From: Phycisphaerae bacterium | Lineage (GTDB): Bacteria; Planctomycetota; Phycisphaerae; Phycisphaerales; UBA1924 | Length of the DNA: 39,506 nucleotides | Assembly (NCBI GenBank): GCA_016795005.1 | Contig: JAEUIV010000039.1 | Span: forward strand, 1-39,506 | Reading direction: 5' to 3' | Part shown: in pieces, positions 20,308 to 28,053 of the stretch | Numbering within the stretch: the stretch's first letter is position 1 | Layout of the letters: every line of letters begins with the position of its first letter | The notes under the pieces: generated by a model | The model's database searches: none | What the model saw: only the letters and a program-made list of their open reading frames with translations | Told to the model about the DNA's origin: nothing | Program-made: the position numbers and the translations under genes

Positions 20308-22772
20308 CGTGAGATCTCCTGTGCGGCCTTGGCGACGATCGGGGCCGCCGCGGTGATGCGCGGGGCGGCCCAGTTCAGTTCGGCGTTGATGATTCCGCCG
20401 GGTGGGGCGTCATCGGTGGTGATCGTCGAGTTGGCCCGCGTCTGTCCGTTGACGGTGAGGGTGGGCAGGCCGCCTCCGCACCTGGAATGTTCTACGGCGT
20501 CGAATCGTAGGCGGATGCGTCGGCCTCTCCATGTCCGGGTGACATCGACCCTGCCAAGTTCGGGGAACGGGCACGGGTCGATGAGCAAGCCTTCCCATGT
20601 CGGGCGGAGGCCGAGGATCCACTCGAGGCTGACGCGGTTGAGCCATGCGGCGGAGCCTGTGTACCAGGTCCATCCGGCTTTCCCCGGGGTATCGGAGAGT
20701 GGGCCGTCGATGTTTCCGGGAGTGACGTACGGCTCGGCGCGGTAGCGTTCGGCGTCGTGGGCGCGGAGGGGCGGCGAGATGGACTTCCAGATTTTTCCGA
20801 CGCTCTGGGCGTCCTTGATTTTGCATGCGGCCATGAGCGCCCAGGTCGCGGCGTGCATGTACACGCCGCCGTTTTCGCGCGATCCGGGGCAGTAGCGCGT
20901 GATGTAGCCGATCTCGCCGTCCGGCTCGGTGTACGCGGGTTCGAGGAGGAGCGGTCCCATCTCCTGGAGGAGGTGCTGCTTGACGGAGTTCCACGCGGTG
21001 GCGGCGCGTGCGGGGTCTGTCGCGTCCGCGATGATTGGCCAGGTCTGGGCGTTGAGATAGATTCGGCCGCTGGTGTTCGAGGCGGCGCCGATCCACTGTC
21101 CGTTGTCCTTTGTCGCGCGGCGGAACCACTGGCCATCCCATGCGAGATCGTTGACGACCTTGATGAGCGCGGCGCGGCGCTCGTCAAAGTCGGCGGCCAG
21201 TCGGTCATCGCCCGTGAGGCGTAGAACACGGGCGAAGTCCGCGAGCAGGCTGATGAGGAAGAACGCGAGCCAGGTTGACTCGCCCTTTTCGTCGGTCCCC
21301 ATGGCGGAGAGGCCGTCGTTCCAATCGCAGGAGCCGATGAGCGGGAGGCCTCGCGGGCTGGTGCGCTGGAAGGAACGGCGGAAGGAGCGGAGGCAATGAT
21401 TGAGGAGCGTTGCGTCGGCCTTGTCGTCAACGAAGCGAGCGCGGTCCTGAAGAATCGTGAGGTCGCCGGTCTCCCGGATGTAGGAGCAGACAACGAAGGG
21501 GAGCCAGAGGTAGTCGTCGCTGCACGCGGTGCGCGGGCCGAACTCCGCGAGCGGGTGCCACCAGTGGTAGACGCTGCCGTCGGCGAACTGGTGGGCGGCG
21601 TGCAGGTTGATCTGCTTCCGGGTGCGGTCGGGGTCGATGGGGAGCCAGACCTGGCTGTCCTGGAGTTGGTCGCGGAAGCCGTAAGCGCCGGACTGCTGGT
21701 AGTAGCCGGTGCGTCCCCAGATGCGGGCGCTGATGGCCTGATAGGGAAGCCAGGTGTTGTTCATGGCGTCGAAATCGGCGGCGCCGGTGTCGATTGAAGT
21801 TGCAGCGAGCCGGCCGTTCCAGTCTTCGCGGGCGGCGTTGACGGCGGCGCGGACGTTTTCGATGGTGCGGTAACGATCAAGCGTCTTGAGGAGGGCGGGC
21901 TGCGTTTCGTCGATGGCGATCAGGAACCCCAGTTCGATGGAGGCGCCCGGGGCGAGGTCAAAGTCTCCGCCGAGCGAGGCGGCGGCATCGCCGAAGCGTC
22001 CGAAGCCGGCGGTGATCGGTTCGCCGGTCATGGCGGCGGGTGAGCGTTGTTCACCGTAGCGCCCGAGGAAGCGCGACTTGTCGCCGATGGCGAGGTCTCG
22101 TTTCAAGGCGGGTGCGATGAAGGCGTGCGCGGCGGCGTAGGGCCAGCCCTTGTTCCAGTTTTCCTTTTCGCTGCCGCGCGGGAGGTCCCACATGTTCTTG
22201 GTGGCGACGATGGCGCGGCGCTTCGGGTCGTGGCTCACGGTGATGAAGAGTCGGTGGAACTCTCGCTTGACGTCGGGGGCGACGCCGCAGCACCACTCGA
22301 AGAAGGATGCGATGCGGAGGCGACGCGGCTTGTCGGTGGTGTTGGTGAGGGTGACGTGCCAGACCTCGAGTGTTTCGCCGGGCGGTACGGCGAGTGTCCA
22401 CTCGGCGCGGACGCCGTGGGCCTCGGTGGCGAAGGTGGTGGAGCCTGGGCGATGGTCGCAGCGGTAGCTGGAGTAACGGGTCCAGCAGGGCGCTGGGCTG
22501 AGCGACCAGACGAGATTCGAATCAAGATCCGCGAGGTAGAGGAACCGGCCGCGGTCGTCGCGCGCCATGTCCATGTCCCATCGCGTGAGGACGTTGAGCT
22601 GGCTGTTGTCGAGCCAGGAGAAGCCTCCGCCGTTCTGCGAGACGACAAAGCCGTAGCGGCCGTTGCAGACGACGTTGGTCCACGGCATGGGCGTGCGGTG
22701 GTCGGTAATTGAGAAGGTCGATCCTGAAGCGTCGAATCGGCCGAAGGGATTCGAGAGCATGCTGGCTCCCAT
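20304..22772 (-). CDS. GH94 beta-glucoside phosphorylase
   Basis: This 822-residue enzyme of family GH94 (former GT36) cleaves a beta-linked glucose disaccharide or oligosaccharide with phosphate, giving alpha-glucose 1-phosphate. Key patterns are [21 protein letters not shown] in the N-terminal beta-sandwich, [24 protein letters not shown], the DWND block (483-486) holding the catalytic acid, and [16 protein letters not shown]. The N-terminus and absence of a signal peptide indicate a cytoplasmic enzyme acting after import. Its length fits cellobiose phosphorylase; cellodextrin, laminaribiose and sophoro-oligosaccharide phosphorylases share the family, so the linkage is open. A second ATG at 22760 has a better GGGAG site and may be the real start. 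It heads the operon, coupled by ATGA to the prepilin-like gene, under a LacI-type operator. Confidence 0.92.
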   Translation of the reverse strand: MGASMLSNPFGRFDASGSTFSITDHRTPMPWTNVVCNGRYGFVVSQNGGGFSWLDNSQLNVLTRWDMDMARDDRGRFLYLADLDSNLVWSLSPAPCWTRYSSYRCDHRPGSTTFATEAHGVRAEWTLAVPPGETLEVWHVTLTNTTDKPRRLRIASFFEWCCGVAPDVKREFHRLFITVSHDPKRRAIVATKNMWDLPRGSEKENWNKGWPYAAAHAFIAPALKRDLAIGDKSRFLGRYGEQRSPAAMTGEPITAGFGRFGDAAASLGGDFDLAPGASIELGFLIAIDETQPALLKTLDRYRTIENVRAAVNAAREDWNGRLAATSIDTGAADFDAMNNTWLPYQAISARIWGRTGYYQQSGAYGFRDQLQDSQVWLPIDPDRTRKQINLHAAHQFADGSVYHWWHPLAEFGPRTACSDDYLWLPFVVCSYIRETGDLTILQDRARFVDDKADATLLNHCLRSFRRSFQRTSPRGLPLIGSCDWNDGLSAMGTDEKGESTWLAFFLISLLADFARVLRLTGDDRLAADFDERRAALIKVVNDLAWDGQWFRRATKDNGQWIGAASNTSGRIYLNAQTWPIIADATDPARAATAWNSVKQHLLQEMGPLLLEPAYTEPDGEIGYITRYCPGSRENGGVYMHAATWALMAACKIKDAQSVGKIWKSISPPLRAHDAERYRAEPYVTPGNIDGPLSDTPGKAGWTWYTGSAAWLNRVSLEWILGLRPTWEGLLIDPCPFPELGRVDVTRTWRGRRIRLRFDAVEHSRCGGGLPTLTVNGQTRANSTITTDDAPPGGIINAELNWAAPRITAAAPIVAKAAQEISR

Positions 22773-22829
22773 GCGGGTGATGATCGGCGTTCGTGTGTGC
22801 CGTGGTGAGCGCCGGGTGAAAAGCGTGCC

Positions 22830-22874
22830 TGAAACCGCTTACATGAGTATGGACCGTCGGCGGGCGCAAGTCAA
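22830..22874 (-). promoter_or_regulatory. Promoter and LacI-type operator, GH94/ABC operon
   Basis: Read on the minus strand: -35 TTGACT (22874-22869), 17-base spacer, -10 CATACT (22851-22846), then CA and the operator TGTAAGCGGTTTCA (22843-22830), a near-perfect palindrome with a central CG, located at the expected transcript start. The GH94 start lies 58 bases downstream. This probably controls the whole run GH94, prepilin, TM protein, binding protein and permeases. Confidence 0.75.
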
Positions 22875-22929
22875 CCGATCGACGGATTGATTTTCGATCC
22901 TGGTGGAGGGCCGGCGCGGGGTCAACGAA

Positions 22930-22955
22930 AAACCCCGGCATGGGAGCCGGGGTTT
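22930..22955 (-). terminator. Rho-independent terminator of the PEP-CTERM gene
   Basis: A perfect 10-bp stem, AAACCCCGGC paired with GCCGGGGTTT around ATGGGA, is followed on the minus strand by a run of five T bases. It lies 35 bases past the PEP-CTERM gene stop and insulates the GH94 promoter from it. Confidence 0.88.
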
Positions 22956-22989
22956 GTGGTGAGATCAGGGGATACCAATCCGGGGCGTC

Positions 22990-23754
22990 TTATCGACGAC
23001 GGCGGATGCCGACGAGTCCGGCGAGGCCGACGAGGGCCACGGCTCCGGGGGCCGGAACCTTGTTGACGCGGATGTTCGTGAACATCGTGTCGGCGAAGGC
23101 GGCGGTCTCGGTGGCGCCGTTGTGCTGGACGCCGAAGCCGATGAAGAAGGGGAACGCGGAGGGGATTCCGCCTTCGAGTCCGGTCATCGGGATTTGCGGG
23201 CTGTACTGCCAGCCGCTGCCGAGGTTGTAGCCGTAGGTGATGTACGAGGGGGTGCCGCCGCCGGGGAGCGGGTTGACGCCGTCGCCGTCACCCGGATCGT
23301 GGATGATTCGGAGGTCGATGGACGAGCCGAAGGGCTGGACGCCGAAGGAGAAGAAGGGGAGGACGGAGCCGAAGGAGACGACTTCGCCGTTGGGAAGTTG
23401 TCCGAAGAATCCGAGGCCGAAGAGGTCGCTGTGGATTCCCGCTTCAACGGCGACGTTGGTGGAAAGGAGGTGGTTGACGGTGACGGAGATGTCGAAGGCA
23501 TCGCCGTAGTCGAAGTCGGCGTTGTTGGCTCCGCCGTCCTCGGAGAGGTAGGCGGTGTGGCGATTGGCGAAACCGCCGGGTCCGAATCCGTCTTCCTGGA
23601 AGCGGATCGAGGCCGGGTAGTTGTTGGTGACGACGAGGTTGCTGTCCGGGCGATCGTTGAAGATTCGCTCATTGATCTTGACGCTGTCGTAGGTGGCGAA
23701 TGCCGAACCGGCGGCGGCCATCACGAAGGTCGTGGCGAGAATAAAACTCTTCAT
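22990..23754 (-). CDS. PEP-CTERM-like exported protein of the sugar regulon
   Basis: The 254-residue product has a signal peptide (MKSFILATTFVMAAAGSAFA, ending near residue 20), a beta-rich body with many Gly, Phe and Asp residues (NYPASIRFQEDGFGPGG, FDISVTVNHLL) that looks like a lectin-type sandwich, and the sorting tail VPAPGAVALVGLAGLVG followed by four arginines. The tail is the PEP-CTERM type processed by exosortase in planctomycetes and relatives. I chose ATG 23754 because GGGAG lies nine bases before it; three other close in-frame ATGs would be too near the site. The gene has its own operator-promoter (23847-23888) and terminator. Its role is inferred as surface binding or cell-envelope retention of carbohydrate; no enzyme motif is seen. 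Confidence 0.82.
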   Translation of the reverse strand: MKSFILATTFVMAAAGSAFATYDSVKINERIFNDRPDSNLVVTNNYPASIRFQEDGFGPGGFANRHTAYLSEDGGANNADFDYGDAFDISVTVNHLLSTNVAVEAGIHSDLFGLGFFGQLPNGEVVSFGSVLPFFSFGVQPFGSSIDLRIIHDPGDGDGVNPLPGGGTPSYITYGYNLGSGWQYSPQIPMTGLEGGIPSAFPFFIGFGVQHNGATETAAFADTMFTNIRVNKVPAPGAVALVGLAGLVGIRRRR

Positions 23755-23846
23755 GTCCATCATCTCCCTGTTATTCCCTTTGTCACGGGCATTGATTGCG
23801 GCATCGGACACGCGGTCAAACTTATCAACGCCCAAAACTCAGTTGG

Positions 23847-23888
23847 TGTAACCGCTTTCAAGATGCATCGAACCGGGGCCTCGGTCAA
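23847..23888 (-). promoter_or_regulatory. Promoter and LacI-type operator, PEP-CTERM gene
   Basis: Read on the minus strand: -35 TTGACC (23888-23883), 17-base spacer, -10 CATCTT (23865-23860), whose last T begins the operator TGAAAGCGGTTACA (23860-23847). The layout is the same as for the dockerin gene. The gene start lies 93 bases downstream. Confidence 0.7.
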
Positions 23889-23940
23889 GGAAAATCAGCG
23901 GTTGTGGGCCAATATTCCTCCGGTCTAGCCGGGTAATCCC

Positions 23941-25410
23941 CTAACGGAGGCGGAGTCGTTCCTTTCCTGCCTTGACATTTTGTGAATTTGAGAACCACTT
24001 CCAGACTTTTCCCGTGCGGGCGTTTTCGATCAAGAGGATGAGCGGTCCCTGGTCGATGGCGACGCAATCCGGGGCGACCCACCTTGTGCCGGCGTTGAAG
24101 GCGTCCTGAAAACCGAAACCTCCCGAAGCCGGGTCGTTCCAGAGTGGAGGCAGGTCGATCGTTCGATAGTGATGGAGCGCGGCGAGCGATGCGTGCGGCT
24201 CGAAGATGATGGCGCTTCCCGCGGCGTAGGGCGCGATGGTGCCATCGCCGTAGTTGTCTTCCGGCTGGACGGCGCTGAAATCGAACTCCGGCGTGCATCC
24301 CGGCATTTCGATTCGTTTGGGCAAAAGTCCGGGGACGAGGTAGCCATCGCGATTGTCGCAGGCGGAGAGGCCCCAGGCGTTCTCGCCAAGGGTTGGGAGT
24401 CCCTTGGGATTCTGAACGGCCTTGCGGCGGTGCATGGCGACGATTCGGCGTGAGTTCTCCCACCAATCGACGGGCGGGCGACAGTGTTGGTTGAAGTCCG
24501 CCGGGTTGTCCTCGTGGAGGTGCGCGTAATCGATCCAGGCATGCGCGAAGAAGGCGGTGAAGAGTGCGCCGGACCAAGGGAACCAGACGAATGGCTCATT
24601 TCCCTCGTCGGACCCGAGCGCTCGTCGGAGTCGGTAGTACATCTCGGGCGGCAGGCGGTGTCGTTCCATCGGCGCGCAGACGGCGAGGAAGTTGACCAGT
24701 CGGTGCTCGTCCCCGCTATCCACCCAGTAGTACGGGAGGAGCGATCCCGGCCCCGTCGGGAGGTCGGGGTCCGCGGGTTTCCAGCCGAGACTGATGCAGC
24801 CGCGCTCGGACGGGTTCTTCACGTCGCGGTCGGGCGGGACCATGGCTTTCCAATCCGCTTGGGTGAACATGCGTTCGGCGAGATCGCGTGCGTCGCCTCC
24901 GAAGTACTCACCCGCGGTGATCGCGCCGGCCATGAGGATGGCGGAGTCGATGGTGCTGACGATGCGCTCGTATCCGGCGTGCGACGGCGCGGCGGTGCCG
25001 GGTTCGAGATAGTGATAGAAGTGTCCGAACTTCCGGTTGTCTGGCTGGTCGAGCAGGGCGCGGAGGATTCGTGTGGCGCGCTCGTTGCCCTGATCGCGCG
25101 TGATCCAGCCGCGCTCAACGCCGATGGGGATTGCGGAGAGTTGAAATCCGACTCCGGCGACGCTGATGACCGGTTTGCTTGTGCGGTCGTAGACCATTCC
25201 GGTGACGGGGTCGCAGGCGTTCCAGAAGAAGTTGAAGCAGCCGTGCTGGATGTCGTCGAGAAGCCGTTCGTCGTCCTGGGCGAAACGGAAGGGCGGGCGC
25301 TCGGCGGCCTGGTGGGAGGTGATGGCGGGGAGCGGCCGGGCGCATGCCCCGGCGACGGCAAGCGGGGCAAACAGGGCGAATCGTAAGCAGGAAATCGGTT
25401 TCATTGGCAT
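23941..25410 (-). CDS. Secreted COG5368/GH144-like glycosidase
   Basis: The product (489 residues from ATG 25410, or 487 from ATG 25404) has a signal peptide with a lipobox-like end, LAVAGAC, near residue 23, so it may be a lipoprotein. The rest is the (alpha/alpha)6-barrel of the putative glucoamylase family (Pfam PF10091, COG5368): DDIQHGCFNFFWNACDPVTGMVYDR, VGFQLSAIPIGVERGWITRDQG, FYHYLEPGTA, STIDSAILMAGAITAGEYF, and a C-terminal WGLSACDN and DGTIAPYAAGSAIIFEPH. Family GH144, which belongs to this group, hydrolyses beta-1,2-glucan; other members are uncharacterised, so specificity is open. It runs divergently from the LacI-type gene with 55 bases between them. It would act in the periplasm or at the surface, releasing oligosaccharides for the importer. 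Confidence 0.85.
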   Translation of the reverse strand: MPMKPISCLRFALFAPLAVAGACARPLPAITSHQAAERPPFRFAQDDERLLDDIQHGCFNFFWNACDPVTGMVYDRTSKPVISVAGVGFQLSAIPIGVERGWITRDQGNERATRILRALLDQPDNRKFGHFYHYLEPGTAAPSHAGYERIVSTIDSAILMAGAITAGEYFGGDARDLAERMFTQADWKAMVPPDRDVKNPSERGCISLGWKPADPDLPTGPGSLLPYYWVDSGDEHRLVNFLAVCAPMERHRLPPEMYYRLRRALGSDEGNEPFVWFPWSGALFTAFFAHAWIDYAHLHEDNPADFNQHCRPPVDWWENSRRIVAMHRRKAVQNPKGLPTLGENAWGLSACDNRDGYLVPGLLPKRIEMPGCTPEFDFSAVQPEDNYGDGTIAPYAAGSAIIFEPHASLAALHHYRTIDLPPLWNDPASGGFGFQDAFNAGTRWVAPDCVAIDQGPLILLIENARTGKVWKWFSNSQNVKAGKERLRLR

Positions 25411-25465
25411 AGAATGGGATGGTATCCATTGGCGTATCGGGCGTTCTGACTGCACAATCGGGGAT
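25411..25465. promoter_or_regulatory. Divergent region between GH144-like and lacI-type genes
   Basis: This 55-bp gap must hold both start regions. It contains the imperfect inverted repeat AATGG-N8-CCATT (25413-25430), which differs from the four LacI-type sites in the window. No convincing -35/-10 pair or ribosome-binding site was found for either gene. Confidence 0.3.
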
Positions 25466-26512
25466 ATGTCCTCCAGACGGCTCCCATCTTCCCAGCCCCG
25501 CGCGGTCTCGATCGAGGATGTCGCGAGCGCGGCCTCGGTTTCAACGGCGACGGTGAGCCGGGTGCTGAACAACCCGGGGCTTGTGGCTTCCGCGACGGCG
25601 AAGCGGGTGCAGGCGGCGATCGACGAACTCGAGTATCGGCCGAACATCCTGGCGAAGGGTCTGTCGACGCGGAAGACGGGCGTGCTGGGGATCGCGCTGC
25701 CGGACATTTTCGGCGAGTTCTATTCCGAGTTGCTGCGCGGGGCGGACAGCGAGGCGCGGGCATCGGGGTATCACCTGCTGGTGAGTTCCGAGGCGCGGAT
25801 CGGTGACGGCGGGCACGCGGAGAGCACGCTGGCGTTCGGATTGATCGACGGCCTGGCGGTGATGATTACGGAGCCTGATGCGCGGATCCTGCCTGAAGCA
25901 GCGCGGAGCAAGGTTCCGGTGGTCGTGCTCGACGCGGAGACGCAGGGACAGCGTTTTGATTCTGTTGTTGTGGACAACGCGGTCGGGACGCGCGAGGCGG
26001 TGCATCACCTTCTTGAGAGCGTCGGTCCCGCGGAATGTTTGTTTGTCGGCGGTCCGCGCGAGAACTTTGACACGGCGAGCCGCGCGGCGGCGTTTACGGC
26101 GGCGTTGGCGGAGCGCGGGCATCGGGTGCGCGCGGAGCAGCTGTCGTTCGGTACGTACACGGCGGAGTGGGGGCTGAAGTGGGCGACGGAGCGGCTTGCG
26201 TCACGCGGGACGGGGCGTTCATGCTTCGGCGTGCTGGCGGGAAACGATGAGATCGCCTACGGCGTGATGCAGGCGTGCCAGGACGCGGGTGTGTCGATCC
26301 CCGGCGAGTTGCGGCTGATCGGGTGCGACGATTCGCGGCTTGCGTCGCTTGTTCGGCCGCGGCTTTCCTCGGTACGGGTTCCGGCGGCGGAGATCGGCGC
26401 CGCGGCGGTGCGGCTGCTTGTCAGGCGGGTGAAGGAACCGAACGCGGCGCCGACGCACCTGACGCTGCCGACGAAGTTGGTGATCCGCGAGAGCAGCGTG
26501 TGGAGAGGGTAG
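25466..26512 (+). CDS. LacI/GalR-family transcriptional regulator
   Basis: The 348-residue protein has an N-terminal helix-turn-helix, VSIEDVASAASVSTATVSRVLNN (residues 14-36), a hinge NILAKGLSTRK near residues 60-70, and a periplasmic-binding-protein-like sugar domain with TGVLGIALPDIFGEFYSELLRG, VVVDNAVGTREAVHHLL, CFGVLAGNDEIAYGV and LRLIGCDDSRLASLVRPRLSSVRVP. It should bind a palindromic operator as a dimer and release it, or bind it, on meeting a sugar. The four operator-like sites with a central CG found in front of the surrounding sugar genes are the obvious targets. An open frame extends upstream, but ATG 25466 directly precedes the typical N-terminus. The gene ends 42 bases from the convergent GH1 gene. 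Confidence 0.93.
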   Translation: MSSRRLPSSQPRAVSIEDVASAASVSTATVSRVLNNPGLVASATAKRVQAAIDELEYRPNILAKGLSTRKTGVLGIALPDIFGEFYSELLRGADSEARASGYHLLVSSEARIGDGGHAESTLAFGLIDGLAVMITEPDARILPEAARSKVPVVVLDAETQGQRFDSVVVDNAVGTREAVHHLLESVGPAECLFVGGPRENFDTASRAAAFTAALAERGHRVRAEQLSFGTYTAEWGLKWATERLASRGTGRSCFGVLAGNDEIAYGVMQACQDAGVSIPGELRLIGCDDSRLASLVRPRLSSVRVPAAEIGAAAVRLLVRRVKEPNAAPTHLTLPTKLVIRESSVWRG

Positions 26513-26554
26513 CGTTCGGGCGGCTCTTCCCCGTGGAATCGTTCGGCGGCTCGT

Positions 26555-27949
26555 TCATCCCGAGCGTTGGAATGGGTCGTCTTCGAGGGCCGCGCCGTTT
26601 GACTCGATGATGTGTGCGTACCACCAGGCGGAGTCCTTGGGCGTGCGTTTTTGCGTGGTGTAGTCGATGTGAACGAGGCCGAAGCGCTGCTTGTATCCGT
26701 CGAGCCACTCGAAGTTGTCCATGATGGACCATTGGAAGTAACCACGGATGTCGGCGCCGTCGGCGATGGCGCGGCGGAGTTCGCGCAGGTATCGGCGGAG
26801 GAAGTCGATGCGCTGCGGATCGTGGACCTTTCCGTCGAGCGAAACGGAGTCGGTGTTGGAGAGACCGTTCTCGGTGATGTAGATGGGCGTTTTGTATCGC
26901 TCGTGCATGAAGCGCGGGCCCCAGTAGAGCGATTCGGGATCGACGGGCCAGTTGAACGCGGTGCGCGGGTAGCCGGGGGGGCGCGGCGCTTCTTCCGGTT
27001 GTCCGGCGTGGTTCATGCGCGTGGGGAGGCCGTGGTAGATGTTGAGGCCGAGGAAGTCCTGCTTTTGCTGGATGATTTCCATGTCGCCCTGCTGGATGCG
27101 GGGCGCGTCGGCGCCGTAGACGCGGAGGCCGTCCTCCGGGTAGCGGCCGAGGAGGATGGGGTCGTTGAACCAGGTGTTGTTCCAGAGATTCGGGTGCGTG
27201 ACGGAGGTTGCGGCGCGGCGCGCGGCCTCGATGGAAGCGGGCTGATTGTCGGCGGGGATGGGCGAGACGCCCACCGGCGCGTAGCCGATGGATGGTTTGA
27301 GTTTGGCGCGTTCCCGGATGACCTGGCACGCGCGGCCGTGGGCGATGGCGGCGTGGTGCCACATCTGAAGTTGCTCGGCGAGGGTGGCGCGGTGGCCCGG
27401 GGCGAGGGGAAGGTTGGATGGACCTCCTCCGATGAAGCACTGTGGTTCGTTCAGAGTCATCCAGTGTGCGACGCGGTCGCTCAGGCGATCGACGATGATG
27501 CGGGTGTAGTCCGCGAACCAGTCAGCGGATTCGCGGTTCAGCCATCCGCCGCGCGTGTGCAGCGCGAGCGGATAGTCCCAGTGGAAGAGGGTGAGCCATG
27601 GGGCGATGTCCGATTCGAGGAGGGCATCGACCAGGCGATCGTAGAAGGCGAGTCCCTTTTCATTGACCTCCCCCACTCCTCCTGGGAGCACTCGAGGCCA
27701 GGAGATTGAGAAGCGATAGGCGCGGAGGCCGATTCGTCGCATGATCTCGACGTCTTCCTTGAATCGGTGGTAGTGATCGCAGGCGGTCTCGCCGGTGTGG
27801 TTCTCGAAGATGGTGCCGGGGACTTGGCAGTAGGCGTCCCAGACGGAATCAGCGCGGCCGTCAACGTGCGCGGCGCCTTCGACCTGGTAGGCGGAGGAGG
27901 CGGCGCCCCAGACGAAGCGATCGGGGAACGGCGTTGTGGTATTGGCCAT
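26555..27949 (-). CDS. GH1 beta-glucosidase
   Basis: The 464-residue enzyme is a family 1 retaining beta-glycosidase of usual length. Glu168 in TLNEP is the acid/base and Glu360 in YITENG is the nucleophile; FVWGAASSAYQVEGA at the N-terminus, YRFSISWPRVLP, and DNFEWLDGYKQRFGLVHID at the C-terminus complete the signature. There is no signal peptide, so it hydrolyses imported beta-glucosides such as cellobiose or other glucose disaccharides in the cytoplasm, next to the GH94 phosphorolytic route. The first codon ATG 27949 lacks a clear ribosome-binding site. It is divergent from the large multidomain gene and shares with it the operator at 28002-28015. Confidence 0.95.
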   Translation of the reverse strand: MANTTTPFPDRFVWGAASSAYQVEGAAHVDGRADSVWDAYCQVPGTIFENHTGETACDHYHRFKEDVEIMRRIGLRAYRFSISWPRVLPGGVGEVNEKGLAFYDRLVDALLESDIAPWLTLFHWDYPLALHTRGGWLNRESADWFADYTRIIVDRLSDRVAHWMTLNEPQCFIGGGPSNLPLAPGHRATLAEQLQMWHHAAIAHGRACQVIRERAKLKPSIGYAPVGVSPIPADNQPASIEAARRAATSVTHPNLWNNTWFNDPILLGRYPEDGLRVYGADAPRIQQGDMEIIQQKQDFLGLNIYHGLPTRMNHAGQPEEAPRPPGYPRTAFNWPVDPESLYWGPRFMHERYKTPIYITENGLSNTDSVSLDGKVHDPQRIDFLRRYLRELRRAIADGADIRGYFQWSIMDNFEWLDGYKQRFGLVHIDYTTQKRTPKDSAWWYAHIIESNGAALEDDPFQRSG

Positions 27950-27989
27950 GACTGGAAGGAACTTCGGTTCTTGGAGAGGTGATCGGCGA

Positions 27990-28038
27990 TTGCCTCGGGG
28001 ATGAAAGCGATTACATTAGCCGCCTGGGACATGATCAA
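27990..28038. promoter_or_regulatory. Divergent promoters sharing one LacI-type operator
   Basis: The operator TGAAAGCGATTACA lies at 28002-28015. Toward GH1 (minus strand) TTGATC (28038-28033) and TGTAAT (28015-28010) stand 17 bases apart, the -10 being inside the operator. Toward the multidomain gene (+ strand) TTGCCT (27990-27995) and TACATT (28012-28017) stand 16 bases apart. One bound repressor could close both promoters. Confidence 0.65.
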
Positions 28039-28053
28039 CCACTGAGGGCATCC

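Noticed and set aside
25390..25403. A fifth operator-like match (TGAAACCGATTTCC on the minus strand)
   Set aside because: It lies within the first codons of the GH144-like gene, has no promoter next to it and lacks the final palindromic base; it could be chance.
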